Shown: positions 47,682 to 58,027, counted from the stretch's first letter. The stretch is DNA of 64,000 bases from Rhizobium sp. BT04 (GCF_030053135.1 NZ_CP125652.1:806001-870000); one strand, 5' to 3'. Notes: generated by a model from the letters alone, not told the origin. Numbers and translations: made by a program.

Positions 47682-49196
47682 CTATTCCGCCGCCAAGGGC
47701 TGGTCGCCGCCTGTATCAGGCGCGTTGGCGTCGCCCGGCGCCGTCTGGCAATTCATATCGGGAAAAGCCACGATGCGCTTGCCGGCAAAGTCGGTGTGCA
47801 CGACGACGATCCCCTGCTCCTCGAAATAGCCGAGCAGGCGCCGCGCACGGCGGGCGGAATGGGTGCCGTAGGCGCGGGCGATGCGGGCGTCCGACGGACA
47901 AGGCTCACCGCAGACGGCAGCCTTGGCGAGCATCAGGAAGACACCCTGCAGGTCGTCGGTGACACCTGATGACAGCGACAGAGCCGTCGTCCAGGCATCG
48001 CTCGCGGCCGTTTCCGCATCGACGCCCGAGCGCGAGATCGCCACGCGCCGGCGAAAATCCGGCAGCGCGATGGGCGGTCCCGGCACGCGTCGCATGCGCA
48101 ACCGCACGAGAAAATCCTGGTAAAGCACCGAATCGGTGCGGAAGGCGGCGGTGGGATCGTCGAGGATTTCGGCAAGCACGCCGGCCAGGCGCTCCTCCCG
48201 CTCCTCGGCGGAGACTTCCACCTGGCTCGCCCTCGCCTCGGCAGGTGCGGGTGACGCCGCCGGCGTCGAGCGCGAGAGTTCGGCCAGGATATCGGTGGTC
48301 GGCCGCGGCGCCGGCGGCGCGCGGCGCACCAGCGGCCGCTGGAATTCTTCCGGATCGGGCGTGAAGATCAGGTCTTCGACATCCTGTGGCGCATCCGGCA
48401 ACGGCATCAGCTTCGGGCTGGAGGAGCGCGCCGAAGTCTCCACCGCACCGATCTGGATCGGCAGCGGCCGGCGCGACAGCGCCGGTCCGAGAGCGACGAA
48501 ATTGCCGCGCTTCAGGTCGCGAAACATCTCGGCCTGGCGCCGGTCCATGCCGAGCAGGTCGGCGGCGCGGGCCATGTCGATATCGAGAAAGGTGCGGCCC
48601 ATCAGGAAGTTCGAGGCCTCGGCGGCGACGTTCTTGGCAAGCTTGGCAAGCCGCTGTGTCGCGATCACGCCGGCAAGGCCGCGCTTACGGCCGCGGCACA
48701 TCAGGTTGGTCATCGCGCCGAGCGACATCTTGCGCGCATCTTCCGAGACATCGCCGCCGACCGACGGCGCAAACATCTGCGCCTCGTCGACGACGACGAG
48801 CACCGGATACCAATATTCGCGATCGGCATCGAACATGCCGTTGAGGAAGGCGGCTGCAGCACGCATCTGCTGCTCGATGTCGAGACCTTCGAGCGTCAGT
48901 ACGCAGGAAACCCGATGCTGGCGGATGCGGTTGGCAATGCCCGCAAGCTCCGCCTCGGTCCTCTCGCCGTCGACGACGACATGGCCGAACCTGTCGCTGA
49001 GCGTGACGAAATCACCCTCGGGATCGATGATGACCTGCTGCACCCATTGCGCCGATTGCTCGAGCAGACGGCGCAAAAGATGCGACTTGCCCGATCCGGA
49101 ATTGCCCTGCACCAGCAGACGGGTCGCCAGCAGCTCCTCGATATCGAGCGTCGCCGGGCTGCCGGACGCCAATCCCATATCGATGCCAACCTGCAA
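47682..49196 (-). CDS. HerA/DUF87-like ATPase
   Basis: The 504-residue protein has Walker A GNSGSGKSH (about residues 32-40), Walker B VLVVVDEAQMF (about 131-141) and the DUF87/HerA-type segment NLMCRGRKRGLAGVIATQRLAKL. The middle (about 265-330) is Pro/Ala-rich and disordered. The C-terminal third resembles a winged-helix region (IARAYGTHSARRARRLLGYFEEQGIVVV). HerA translocases pump DNA in end resection or defence. No nurA-like nuclease is nearby. The function here is unknown. Confidence 0.85.
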   Translation of the reverse strand: MQVGIDMGLASGSPATLDIEELLATRLLVQGNSGSGKSHLLRRLLEQSAQWVQQVIIDPEGDFVTLSDRFGHVVVDGERTEAELAGIANRIRQHRVSCVLTLEGLDIEQQMRAAAAFLNGMFDADREYWYPVLVVVDEAQMFAPSVGGDVSEDARKMSLGAMTNLMCRGRKRGLAGVIATQRLAKLAKNVAAEASNFLMGRTFLDIDMARAADLLGMDRRQAEMFRDLKRGNFVALGPALSRRPLPIQIGAVETSARSSSPKLMPLPDAPQDVEDLIFTPDPEEFQRPLVRRAPPAPRPTTDILAELSRSTPAASPAPAEARASQVEVSAEEREERLAGVLAEILDDPTAAFRTDSVLYQDFLVRLRMRRVPGPPIALPDFRRRVAISRSGVDAETAASDAWTTALSLSSGVTDDLQGVFLMLAKAAVCGEPCPSDARIARAYGTHSARRARRLLGYFEEQGIVVVHTDFAGKRIVAFPDMNCQTAPGDANAPDTGGDQPLAAE

Positions 49197-49345
49197 TGCT
49201 GATCCTCGCGGCGAAGAGACTCACATGAACGAAGCGCCATTCTTCCGAAACGGCAGCGCCCCGTCTATCAAAGAATGCGCCAGCTTTCAGGACCGGATTT
49301 CGCCAACCCACAGGACAATTCCAGGATCTGAGATGCTGCCCCAAC

Positions 49346-49792
49346 CTATCGAAGAATCTTGCGGAAATAGACCACCCGCTGGGTTTCAGCAAAACCCCAA
49401 TTCTCATGCGCCCGGTGAGAGCGTCTGTTTCTGATGCCTGCATCGGAGCAAAGCTCCTGAAATCCCTGCTCGATCAGATCAGCGGTCATTTTTTCGACCA
49501 ATGTGCGGCCGACGCCGTGCCGGCGATGTTTGGGATCGATCCAGATGCCTTCGAGAAATGGGACGGGCTGTGCAGTACAGCCGTTCGCGTATTCCCGTAT
49601 GCATATCTCGGCAAAACCAAGGGGCGCGTTCTCTGGACTCAGCGCAAGATAGCCGGTCCGTCTCTTGTTCTTGAGCATTCTGCCTATATCGCCAAGATGT
49701 TCATCGACAGAAAGGCTATCCCATAGCTTGAAGCGCATCTCAGCCCAAAGCGGACCGTCGCTTGCTTGCATCTGTCTGATAACAATGGACAT
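49346..49792 (-). CDS. GNAT acetyltransferase resembling aminoglycoside 6'-N-acetyltransferase (AAC(6')-I)
   Basis: The 148-residue protein aligns by eye along its length with AAC(6')-I enzymes. Shared blocks are LWAEMRFKLWDS near the start, an IREYANGC strand, PVPFLEGIWIDPKHRRHGVG with the acetyl-CoA loop, and ELCSDAGIRN then GFAETQRVVYF at the end. It would acetylate the 6'-amine of aminoglycosides or a related housekeeping substrate. GGGAGCAGC precedes ATG 49792. It is a single gene with no visible mobile element. Confidence 0.82.
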   Translation of the reverse strand: MSIVIRQMQASDGPLWAEMRFKLWDSLSVDEHLGDIGRMLKNKRRTGYLALSPENAPLGFAEICIREYANGCTAQPVPFLEGIWIDPKHRRHGVGRTLVEKMTADLIEQGFQELCSDAGIRNRRSHRAHENWGFAETQRVVYFRKILR

Positions 49793-49865
49793 GCTGCTCC
49801 CTTTCTTCCGCGCGATTACGTGTCGGCCAGAACGTGTCCACAAATCCGAGCGTCAAATCGCGGCG

Positions 49866-50666
49866 CTACGCCCGCAAGCCAAACCCCTGCATCAGCCGCC
49901 GCGTTGCGAAATCCTGCTGGCCTGATGTAAAGACCGCGAAGTCGAAATTGTCAGGATGCACAGCATCGGCGACCAGCGGCACCAGCGTGCGGGCGCGCCG
50001 CGCGATCGCTTCGGCGGGGTCGAGCCAATCGACCGGCCAGGGCGCAAGCCGGCGGAAGAGGTTGGCCATGAAAGGATAGTGGGTGCAGGCGAGCACGACG
50101 ATATCGGTCTTCTGACCATCCTTCTCGACGAAACATTGGTCGATTTCGCCAAGCACGGCATCGTCGGAGACGGCATCACCGCGAATATAGGCCTCCGCCA
50201 TGCGGGCAAGGTTCTCTGATCCGACAAGACGGACATGGCATTGCTGGGCGAAGGACTGGATGAGATCGCGCGTATAGGCCCGTCTCACCGTGCCGGGGGT
50301 GGCGAGCACCGAGACCAGGCCCGAGCGCGTGCGCTCCGCCGCCGGCTTGATCGCCGGCACGGTGCCGACGAAGGTCATCTGCGGAAAGGCGGCGCGCAGG
50401 TCGGCGCCAACAAGCGTGAAGGCGGTGTTGCAGGCGATGATGCAGACCTCGGGATCGTGATCCGCCAAGAGTTTGCTGAAAAGCCCGATGATCCGCTCTT
50501 TCAGTGCCTGCTCCTCCCAGCCGCCATAGGGAAAGCCGGCATCGTCGGCGACATAGATGAAGCCGCGTTCGGGCATCAGCACACGCGCCTCGCGCAAGAC
50601 GGTCAGCCCGCCGATGCCGGAATCGAAGAGAAGAATAGGCTTCAGTTCATGCGTCGGCGCTGTCAT
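49866..50666 (-). CDS. murI: Glutamate racemase
   Basis: The 266-residue enzyme makes D-glutamate for peptidoglycan. The two catalytic cysteines are in ACNTAF (about residue 80) and ACTHYPF (about 194), and [10 protein letters not shown] near residue 14 carries the conserved Asp and Ser. ATG 50666 lies inside the 3' end of the trmJ-like gene (20-bp overlap), so the two are coupled. An upstream extension of the same frame is antisense-like and rejected. Confidence 0.95.
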   Translation of the reverse strand: MTAPTHELKPILLFDSGIGGLTVLREARVLMPERGFIYVADDAGFPYGGWEEQALKERIIGLFSKLLADHDPEVCIIACNTAFTLVGADLRAAFPQMTFVGTVPAIKPAAERTRSGLVSVLATPGTVRRAYTRDLIQSFAQQCHVRLVGSENLARMAEAYIRGDAVSDDAVLGEIDQCFVEKDGQKTDIVVLACTHYPFMANLFRRLAPWPVDWLDPAEAIARRARTLVPLVADAVHPDNFDFAVFTSGQQDFATRRLMQGFGLRA

Positions 50667-51477
50667 CTGGCGGTGTTTCCTTGGCCGCTGTCGGGAACCG
50701 GCCGCCGCGCGGGCTCTTGCGCGAGAAGCGGTCGAGGGAGGAGATGACGCCGCGCAACACGCTGATTTCCTGCTCCGTGAAGGCCCGGCGAGATAGAACA
50801 GCGCGCAGATTGTCGACCATTTTCGGCTTTTTCCCGGCCGGATGGAAATATCCGCGCGCATCGAGAGCCTCTTCCAACTGGTCAAACAGGCCGAAGAGCT
50901 GCTCTTTGGTCGAAGGCGTCTGCCCCATCGCCTGGAAGGGCACGGCGCCGACATCCTCCATGCCGGATTTCATCCATTCATAGGACATCAGCAGCACGGC
51001 CTGGGCAATGTTCAGCGAGGCAAAGGCCGGGTTGACGGGAAAGGTGACGATCTCGTCGGCAAGCGCCACCTCCTCGTTGGTCAGCCCCCAGCGCTCGCGC
51101 CCGAAGAGGATGCCGGTGCCCTCGCCCGCCCGGAACCTCGCCCTGAGCGTTTCCGCGGCAACGACCGGAGAGCGCACCGGCTTATAACCGTCGCGCTCGC
51201 GCGCCGTCGTCGCATAGACGAAATTGAGATCGGCGACGGCCTGCTCCAGCGTGTCGTAGACCTTGGTCGCCTCGATCACGTGATCGGCCTTGGAGGCGGT
51301 CGCCAATGCTTTCTCATTCGGCCAGCCGTCGCGCGGATTGACGAGCCGCAGTTCGGCGAGGCCGAAATTCGCCATGGCGCGCGCCACCATGCCGATATTC
51401 TCACCCATCTGCGGCTCGACCAGTATGATGGCCGGCCCTTCGGCCAGAAGTTGACGTTCGCTGTTCGTGCCTGCCAT
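50647..51477 (-). CDS. TrmJ-like SPOUT RNA methyltransferase
   Basis: The 276-residue protein has the SPOUT knot motifs [20 protein letters not shown] (near residue 20), [13 protein letters not shown] and SLNIAQAV. TrmJ methylates the ribose at position 32 of tRNAs. A charged C-terminal extension (about 200-276) is typical. ATG 51477 is the start, with AGGA upstream. The FUSC gene ends 4 bp before it on the same strand. Confidence 0.93.
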   Translation of the reverse strand: MAGTNSERQLLAEGPAIILVEPQMGENIGMVARAMANFGLAELRLVNPRDGWPNEKALATASKADHVIEATKVYDTLEQAVADLNFVYATTARERDGYKPVRSPVVAAETLRARFRAGEGTGILFGRERWGLTNEEVALADEIVTFPVNPAFASLNIAQAVLLMSYEWMKSGMEDVGAVPFQAMGQTPSTKEQLFGLFDQLEEALDARGYFHPAGKKPKMVDNLRAVLSRRAFTEQEISVLRGVISSLDRFSRKSPRGGRFPTAAKETPPDDSADA

Positions 51478-51481
51478 GGTC

Positions 51482-53530
51482 CTATCCCTGTTTCGAGCGC
51501 GCAATAGCCTCGCCCGCTGCAAACGGCAAGACATCGGCCTGCGGATAGAGCCTTTCCAGCGCCGAACCGATCATTTCAAGCCCGAGTCTCGCGCCCTCCC
51601 GCAACAGCGGCAGGTGTCGTCCCGTTGTCCGTGACGCCTTGCGCCTGATCAGGAAACAAGCCGAACCGCGCGGCGCGGCGCTGTCGATCAGCGCCAGATC
51701 CGCCGCGATCAGCCTGTTCAGATTGTCGTCAGCGACCGGCGTTTCGTAACTCTTCGCCAAAATACGCGCCCAATAGGTGCAGGACAGGAAGATCGCCAGC
51801 GTCTGGCGGATCTGACCGGGCCGCGTCACCACCGACCAGGAGGAGCCGAGAGGCCGCGCCGTCACCGTCACATCGCGGTAGCAGGCATCGATCTTCTGCG
51901 ACAGCGCAATCAGCTCGAAACTGCTTTTGCCCTCGCCGAGCGCGCCAAGCAGCTCGCGCAGCGCCTGGAACCAGCGCGCGAGTGCGACATCGAGCGCGCC
52001 GCGCGTGCGCGTGGGGAAGACGATAAAGGCGACCGCCGTTCCGGCGACCGCGCCGATCACGGTCTCGCCGATGCGCAGCTTCAACAGGTCGAGTGTCAGC
52101 ACGCCGGTCATGCCGTAGACCAGGCAGAGCACGATCGAGATGAAGAAGGTCATTGTCGCGTAGGAGACCTGCAGGAAATAAAAGGCGAGGAAGATGCAGA
52201 CCGCCGCAACGGGAATGGCGATATCAGGCTCGCCCGAAATCAGCGTCGCCAGCCCAAGGCCGATTGCAATGCCGAACACCGTGCCGAGTGAGCGCGACAG
52301 CGCCTTCATCGCCGTATCGCCACGCGAATTTGTGTTGGTGAAGACCAGGAAAGAGGCAAGCACGGCCCAGAACCAGCGCTCGCGCGACAAGAGCAGGCCG
52401 AAGCCCATGGCGATTGCCGAGGCGAGCGTGATCTGCAGCGCCGAGCGCAGCAGCGGATTGCCGAATGAAAAGTCGATCGGCTGGGATTGCGCCGTGTCCT
52501 TGCCGGCGTCGATGCCGGAGAAACTGGAAACCTGTCCCTCATCGATCGCCTGCGTCAGTTGCTGCCGCGCCTCGCCGAGCCAAAGCAGTGCCCGCACGGT
52601 TTCGCCTTGCGGCTGGTCCTTGATGGCTTCCGCCATTCCCTCAAATCTTGCAAGCTCCGCCGCATCCGCCTGGATCACGGCATGGACGAGCGCAAAAGGC
52701 GCCGGGCTCTGGAGGCTCAGCACGATCGCGCTCTCGGCGGCTAGATGTGCATCGAAAAGCCGGATCGCCAGCTCGGCGGCAGGGTCGGCGGCACCGTCGA
52801 AGACGCCGGCCGGCGGGCGCGGGATGAAGGTCTCCGCCATCAGCACCACCTCCTTCAGCCGGTCTTCCAGCTGGCGCAGTTCCTGCCGGTCGGCTTCACC
52901 GATCTCGGCGCCGCCGGCCAGCGCCGCAAGCTTGAAGAGGATCTGGTTGATCCGCCCCCTGACGCTTTCGAGCGAGCGCAGCAGGTCGCGCCGCCAATCG
53001 TCGGGCAAGAGCACCGCCCGCACCAGATGACCGAGGAGCACGGAGACGACGGGGCCGATTGCCACCTCCGGCAGATCGGCCAACGAAGGCCGGAAATAGG
53101 CGCCCATGAAATAGGAGGTGAAGGCGAACATGCCGATGGCAAAACCGCGCGGCCCGAACACGCGTGCCGCCGATGCAAGCGCGATCACCACCAGGAAGAC
53201 GAGATCGGAGAGAAAACGGCTGTCCTCGAGCCCCGCCGCGACGGCGACGACGGCAAGGCTTGCGCCGCAGCCGAAGAGCCGCGTCACCAGCTGGCGCGCA
53301 TTGCCTTTGTCGCGCACAGCGATCCCACCTTCGATCGACAGCACGATGCCGAGGCCAAAAGCCGCGGTCGGCAGCGACAGAACAAGGGCGTGGATGGCAA
53401 GCAGGATCAAGAACGAAAGGACGATCGTCAGCGTCACCCGCGAGGCCATGCGCAGGCGCGAAAGCGCCGGATCGTTGGCAAGCAGCCAGTCGCGAAGCTG
53501 AAAACCGGAAAACAAATGCGGAGCCCTCAT
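51482..53530 (-). CDS. FUSC-family inner-membrane transporter
   Basis: The 682-residue protein has two blocks of membrane helices (about residues 25-165 and 360-500), each followed by a soluble segment, matching the fusaric-acid resistance / AaeB family. Such pumps export aromatic carboxylates. A longer frame from 53659 exists, but the chosen ATG 53530 (MRAPHLFSG) sits just before the first conserved region. It is co-directional with trmJ and murI. Confidence 0.88.
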   Translation of the reverse strand: MRAPHLFSGFQLRDWLLANDPALSRLRMASRVTLTIVLSFLILLAIHALVLSLPTAAFGLGIVLSIEGGIAVRDKGNARQLVTRLFGCGASLAVVAVAAGLEDSRFLSDLVFLVVIALASAARVFGPRGFAIGMFAFTSYFMGAYFRPSLADLPEVAIGPVVSVLLGHLVRAVLLPDDWRRDLLRSLESVRGRINQILFKLAALAGGAEIGEADRQELRQLEDRLKEVVLMAETFIPRPPAGVFDGAADPAAELAIRLFDAHLAAESAIVLSLQSPAPFALVHAVIQADAAELARFEGMAEAIKDQPQGETVRALLWLGEARQQLTQAIDEGQVSSFSGIDAGKDTAQSQPIDFSFGNPLLRSALQITLASAIAMGFGLLLSRERWFWAVLASFLVFTNTNSRGDTAMKALSRSLGTVFGIAIGLGLATLISGEPDIAIPVAAVCIFLAFYFLQVSYATMTFFISIVLCLVYGMTGVLTLDLLKLRIGETVIGAVAGTAVAFIVFPTRTRGALDVALARWFQALRELLGALGEGKSSFELIALSQKIDACYRDVTVTARPLGSSWSVVTRPGQIRQTLAIFLSCTYWARILAKSYETPVADDNLNRLIAADLALIDSAAPRGSACFLIRRKASRTTGRHLPLLREGARLGLEMIGSALERLYPQADVLPFAAGEAIARSKQG

Positions 53531-53642
53531 GCCACGGAAGGATCGACAGATACCGCCGCAAGAGCGGAAATCAAACCATCGCAGAACCGATCGGAACAAT
53601 CGCCCGGGATCGATTCCCCGGTATCGATCGAATGTCGCGCGC

Positions 53643-54170
53643 CTATTGGCCCTTGGCAATCAGCGCCATCGTCGCCTTCAGGGAATCACGGCCCTGCGTT
53701 TCGATATTCTCGGTGACGATATCGTCGATCACTGGTGTACCGTCTTCTTCGATCACTTCGAAACGAACGGTCGTGTAGTCCTTGGCATCGGGCGCATCCG
53801 AGCAGGCGGATTTCTTGAAGCGCACCGTCACCTCAGCCGTCCGGTTGACCACAGGCGCCGCCGCCATCGTCAGATCCTCCAGCGGGCATGCATCCTGACC
53901 GTTGATGATGACGTCGTAGTCGAACGGCGATATGCCATCGTCATCGACCGCGGGAAATTGCGCGGCGGCCTGGTACTTGGCGACGAAATCCTTGCTGTAG
54001 AGATGGGCGAGCCGGCTCGCATCGAAGATGTCGGTCCAGTCGCCGTTGTTGTCGGCCCAGTTGCTCCTGGTCGCGTCCATGATCTCCTTCACCGGCGCAG
54101 TGGCATCGGCGGCACGGGCGGCACCTGAAAAGGCGATAAGGCTTGCGATAACAGCGGCGATTGTCTTCAT
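53643..54170 (-). CDS. Secreted protein, DUF3828-like
   Basis: The 175-residue product has a signal peptide (residues 1-20, ARA cleavage). The mature part starts with [16 protein letters not shown] and has the [15 protein letters not shown] helix and CPLEDLTM region seen in DUF3828-like periplasmic proteins. Two cysteines (CPLED and SACSD) could pair. The function is unknown. It diverges from icd across 186 bp. Confidence 0.7.
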   Translation of the reverse strand: MKTIAAVIASLIAFSGAARAADATAPVKEIMDATRSNWADNNGDWTDIFDASRLAHLYSKDFVAKYQAAAQFPAVDDDGISPFDYDVIINGQDACPLEDLTMAAAPVVNRTAEVTVRFKKSACSDAPDAKDYTTVRFEVIEEDGTPVIDDIVTENIETQGRDSLKATMALIAKGQ

Positions 54171-54356
54171 GGTCGAATGTTCCGGGCGGGCAAATCAAGG
54201 CGGACACTAGCCGGATTTCAGCGCTTGGCAATGCCGGCAAAAACGCATTCTCAAACCCGTTGCAGCTTTGCGTTCCCGGTTCACAATGCTATAGCGCTCC
54301 TCATCACGTCACCCACCGGGACCCCGTCCCCATTTAAGCTCGAACGAGGCAGATAC

Positions 54357-55568
54357 ATGAACAAGATCAAGGTCGCCAATCCCGTCGCCGATCTCGACGG
54401 CGATGAAATGACGCGCATCATCTGGCAGCTCATCAAGGATAAGCTGATCCATCCGTATCTCGACCTCGACATCGACTATTTCGATCTGTCGGTCGAAAAC
54501 CGCGACGCCACCAACGACCAGGTCACTGTCGACGCCGCCAACGCCATCAAGAAATACGGCGTCGGCATCAAGTGCGCGACGATCACGCCGGACGAAGCCC
54601 GCGTCAAGGAATTCAACCTCAAGGAAATGTGGAAGAGCCCGAACGGCACGATCCGCAACATTCTCGGCGGCGTCATCTTCCGCGAGCCGATTATCTGCAA
54701 GAACGTACCGCGCCTGGTTCCCGGCTGGACCAAGCCGATCGTCGTCGGCCGCCACGCCTTCGGCGACCAGTACCGCGCCACCGATTTCAAATTCCCCGGC
54801 AAGGGCAAGCTGACGATCAAGTTCGTCGGCGAAGACGGCACCGTCATCGAGAAGGAAGTCTTCAACGCACCGGGCGCCGGCGTCGCCATGGCCATGTACA
54901 ACCTCGACGAATCGATCCGCGAATTCGCCCGCGCCTCGATGATGTACGGCCTGATGCGCAAGTGGCCGGTCTATCTGTCGACCAAGAACACCATCCTCAA
55001 GGCCTATGACGGCCGCTTCAAGGACATTTTCGAGGAAGTCTACGAGACCGAATTCAAGGATCAGTTCAAGGAAGCCGGCATCACCTACGAACACCGCCTG
55101 ATCGACGACATGGTCGCTTCGGCGCTGAAGTGGTCTGGCGGCTACGTCTGGGCCTGCAAGAACTATGACGGCGACGTCCAGTCCGACACCGTTGCCCAGG
55201 GCTTCGGTTCGCTCGGCCTGATGACCTCGGTTCTGCTGACGCCAGACGGCAAGACCGTCGAAGCCGAAGCCGCCCACGGCACGGTCACCCGCCACTACCG
55301 CCAGCACCAGAAGGGCCAGGAAACCTCGACGAACTCGATCGCCTCGATCTTCGCCTGGACCCGTGGCCTGGCGCATCGCGCCAAGCTCGACGACAATGCC
55401 GAGCTCGCCAAGTTCGCTTCCACGCTGGAAAAGGTCTGCGTCGACACCGTCGAATCCGGTTTCATGACCAAGGACCTGGCGCTCCTGATCGGCCCCGACC
55501 AGCCGTGGCTCTCGACCACCGCCTTCCTCGACAAGATCGACCAGAACCTGCAGAAGGCCATGGCATAA
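54357..55568 (+). CDS. icd: NADP-dependent isocitrate dehydrogenase
   Basis: The 403-residue enzyme oxidises isocitrate to 2-oxoglutarate in the TCA cycle. It belongs to the eukaryote-like homodimeric type: [26 protein letters not shown] start, [13 protein letters not shown], and [18 protein letters not shown] with the NADP-binding site. I start it at ATG 54357, where the family begins. A strong terminator follows. Confidence 0.97.
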   Translation: MNKIKVANPVADLDGDEMTRIIWQLIKDKLIHPYLDLDIDYFDLSVENRDATNDQVTVDAANAIKKYGVGIKCATITPDEARVKEFNLKEMWKSPNGTIRNILGGVIFREPIICKNVPRLVPGWTKPIVVGRHAFGDQYRATDFKFPGKGKLTIKFVGEDGTVIEKEVFNAPGAGVAMAMYNLDESIREFARASMMYGLMRKWPVYLSTKNTILKAYDGRFKDIFEEVYETEFKDQFKEAGITYEHRLIDDMVASALKWSGGYVWACKNYDGDVQSDTVAQGFGSLGLMTSVLLTPDGKTVEAEAAHGTVTRHYRQHQKGQETSTNSIASIFAWTRGLAHRAKLDDNAELAKFASTLEKVCVDTVESGFMTKDLALLIGPDQPWLSTTAFLDKIDQNLQKAMA

Positions 55569-55596
55569 GCCGGTCTTTCCGAGATAGCATCGAAGC

Positions 55597-55622
55597 GGCG
55601 GGGATTTCCCCGCCGTTTTCAT
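55597..55622 (+). terminator. Rho-independent terminator after icd
   Basis: CGGCGGGG (55597-55604) pairs with CCCCGCCG (55609-55616) over a 4-base loop and is followed by TTTTCATTTT. It lies 28 bp past the icd stop. Confidence 0.92.
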
Positions 55623-55639
55623 TTTGGGAGAATGAACCG

Positions 55640-56086
55640 ATGACGGCCATCCAGCGACCGCTTGAACCCTCGGACCGCGCCGCTTGGGAACCTCTGTGGG
55701 AGGCTTATCAGCGCTTCTACGAAGTGGTCATCCCGCCCGAAACCACGGATCTCACCTGGGCTCGCTTCCATGATCCTGAGGAACCGATGCATGCGCTCGG
55801 CGCCTTCGACGAAGACAGCCGTCTTGTCGGCATCGTCCATGCCATCTTTCACCGCTCCTGCTGGCTGCCGCAATGGACCTGCTATCTCCAGGATCTCTAT
55901 GTCGAAGACAGCCAACGCGGGCTCGGCACCGGTGCCGCACTGATCGAGGCTGTCGCCGATCTCGCCCGCGCCAATGGTGCAGGCCGGCTCTATTGGATGA
56001 CTCATGAAACCAATGCGACGGCACGGCGGCTTTACGACAGGATCGCCGAGCGCTCGGGCTTCATTCAGTACCGCAAGGCGCTCTAA
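55640..56086 (+). CDS. GNAT-family N-acetyltransferase
   Basis: The 148-residue protein has the acetyl-CoA-binding motif QDLYVEDSQRGLGTGAAL (about residues 87-104) and MTHETNATARRLYDR near the end. The substrate is unknown. GGGAG lies 9 bases before ATG 55640; an earlier ATG at 55632 is out of frame. Confidence 0.9.
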   Translation: MTAIQRPLEPSDRAAWEPLWEAYQRFYEVVIPPETTDLTWARFHDPEEPMHALGAFDEDSRLVGIVHAIFHRSCWLPQWTCYLQDLYVEDSQRGLGTGAALIEAVADLARANGAGRLYWMTHETNATARRLYDRIAERSGFIQYRKAL

Positions 56087-56162
56087 CGGTCGGGACTTGC
56101 AGGCGACCATCGCTGCGCTATTGATTCCGTGGGACCAAAAAAGGCAACACGAGGAGGACGTC

Positions 56163-56789
56163 ATGACCGAAGAATTGGTATTCTATACGAACCCGATGTC
56201 GCGCGGCCGCATCGCGCGCTGGATGCTGGAGGAGATCGGCCAGCCCTACCGCACCGAACTCCTGACCTTTGGCGAAACGATGAAGGCGCCGGAATACCTT
56301 TCGGTCAATCCGATGGGCAAGGTGCCGGCGATCCGCCACGGCGATACCGTCGTCACCGAATGCGCGGCGATCTGCGCCTATCTCGCCGAGACCTTCCCTG
56401 ACAAGGCGCTGGCGCCGAGGCCGGAGGAGCGCGCCCGGTATTACCGCTGGATGTTCTTTGCCGCCGGTCCGCTCGAGTCGGCGGTGACGATGAAGGCCCT
56501 CGGCTTCGAAATTCCGCAGGAACGCCTGCGCATGGCCGGCTGCGGCGGTTTCGGCGATGTCATGAACACGCTTGAAATGGCGGTCTCCGGCTCGACCTAC
56601 GTCACCGGCGAGCGTTTCACCGCCGCCGACGTCTATGTCGGCTCCCATGTCGGCTGGGGCCTCGGCTTCGGCAGCATCGAAAAACGCCAGGCCTTCGTCG
56701 ATTATTTCGGCCGCATCAGCGAGCGTGAGGCCTATAAGCGCGCGAATGCACTGGACGACGAGGCCGGCAAGACGATGCAGGCTGCTTAG
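56163..56789 (+). CDS. Glutathione S-transferase
   Basis: The 208-residue protein has the thioredoxin-fold N-terminus (LVFYTNPMSRGRIARWMLEE), with Ser13 as candidate catalytic residue, then NPMGKVPAI and ECAAICAYL for glutathione binding, and an all-helical C-terminal domain. It conjugates or reduces electrophilic compounds. ATG 56163 follows an ACGAGGAGG SD by 4 bases. Confidence 0.92.
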   Translation: MTEELVFYTNPMSRGRIARWMLEEIGQPYRTELLTFGETMKAPEYLSVNPMGKVPAIRHGDTVVTECAAICAYLAETFPDKALAPRPEERARYYRWMFFAAGPLESAVTMKALGFEIPQERLRMAGCGGFGDVMNTLEMAVSGSTYVTGERFTAADVYVGSHVGWGLGFGSIEKRQAFVDYFGRISEREAYKRANALDDEAGKTMQAA

Positions 56790-56841
56790 TCTGTAAAACA
56801 CGGCGCGGCGGCCAGGCCGCCGCCCCGGGAGATATCCGCCG

Positions 56842-57693
56842 TCAGACAAGCGGCATGTGAATGTCCGTCAGAAGCTCGGTCGGCGACACTTCACGCGGAT
56901 TGTTGAGATATTCCTCGAACATGACCCTGTCCTTCAACTGCCGGCCGGACTTCGGCAGCCATTCGGCAAACAGCCACTGATAGGACTTGGGCATATTCGC
57001 ATAGGGGCCCTTGTGGCGCAGCACGGCATAATCGCCGCCGTCGATCGTGCGCCGCTCGAACGGCGCATCGGCCGGCACGTCGGCAGCGCCGGTAACGCAG
57101 GCGATCGAGCGCAGCTTTTCCTCCGGCACGATGTCGGGATCGTCGAGATAGATACCGATCATCCGCATGTCGGGCTTGGCGAGGCCGCGGGCATAAAGCG
57201 TGCCGAACAGCGTCTCAAAGGCCTTGTCGATATGCATGTAGGAACCGGTATGGGGAACGCCGATCAGCTCGATCGGCCCGATCTCGCGTATGGTAACGTC
57301 TAACATGACTTTGGTCTTTCCGTTAGGTGAGGGTTCAAAGGCTGTGTGGCTTCCCTCTTTCCGGTAGCGGGCCGGCGGCATGCCGTAGACCGACTTGAAG
57401 ATCCGATTGAAGGATTGGAGATTGGGATAGCCTGATCGCTTGGCAATTTCGCTGACGGCAAGGTCCGTGCGGACGATCTCGCCCGCCGCGTGATGCAGCC
57501 TGAGCCGCTTGACGGTGGCCGCCAGCGTCTCGCCGTAAATCGCCCGGTAGATCCTGTGCCAGTGATAGCTCGACATGCAGGCGATTTCGGCAAGGCGCTC
57601 CATATCCAGCTCCTCGTCGAGGTGGTCGTGAATATAGGCCGAAACCCGCCTCAGACGGTTTTCATAAAGTGCCCATGCCGTTTCGCCGTTCAT
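56842..57693 (-). CDS. AraC-family regulator with GyrI-like effector domain
   Basis: The 283-residue protein has two HTH motifs at the N-terminus (about residues 10-115: LAEIACMSSYHWHRIYRAIYG and EIAKRSGYPNLQSFNRIFK) and a GyrI-like ligand domain (about 135-283, MIGIYLDDPDIVPEE). This layout matches Rob/SoxS-GyrI fusions that sense drugs or other hydrophobic compounds. ATG 57693 is preceded by GAGG. It is convergent with the glutathione transferase gene. Confidence 0.92.
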   Translation of the reverse strand: MNGETAWALYENRLRRVSAYIHDHLDEELDMERLAEIACMSSYHWHRIYRAIYGETLAATVKRLRLHHAAGEIVRTDLAVSEIAKRSGYPNLQSFNRIFKSVYGMPPARYRKEGSHTAFEPSPNGKTKVMLDVTIREIGPIELIGVPHTGSYMHIDKAFETLFGTLYARGLAKPDMRMIGIYLDDPDIVPEEKLRSIACVTGAADVPADAPFERRTIDGGDYAVLRHKGPYANMPKSYQWLFAEWLPKSGRQLKDRVMFEEYLNNPREVSPTELLTDIHMPLV

Positions 57694-57847
57694 GCCAAAC
57701 CTCGTGCAAATCGATCGACCGCAGAGAACCATATCCCGATTTGACAAATCCTGCGGAAATTGGCTTCCGAGCATCGCCCAAGAGAGCCTCATTCCGAGGG
57801 GCCGAAGGGCCTCGAAGGACGGGGCGGGTGCTCCGGCATCATTCCAA

Positions 57848-57994
57848 CCTCCCTCATTCCTGTGCTCGTCACAGGAATCCAGCCACGGCGCGTCCGCGCC
57901 GTGAATGAATCAGTACCCAAAGAGGAAAAAGTCTTTCGCGCCCAAGGACTTGGGCGCGCTGGATTCCTGTGACGAGCACAGGGAATGAGGGAGG
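57848..57994. repeat. Nested inverted-repeat element (rhizobial palindromic repeat)
   Basis: Outer arms of 36-37 bp (57848-57883 and 57958-57994) are complementary except for one indel. Between them are two perfect small hairpins: CACGGCGCG/CGCGCCGTG at 57884-57903 and GCGCCCAAG/CTTGGGCGC at 57938-57957. The whole could extrude as a four-way structure. A degenerate relative lies at 25193. The remaining parts of the 386-bp gap (57694-58079) hold only the alaS terminator. Confidence 0.88.
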
Positions 57995-58027
57995 CTGGGG
58001 GGAAAGCCCAGTAAATATCAACAAAGT

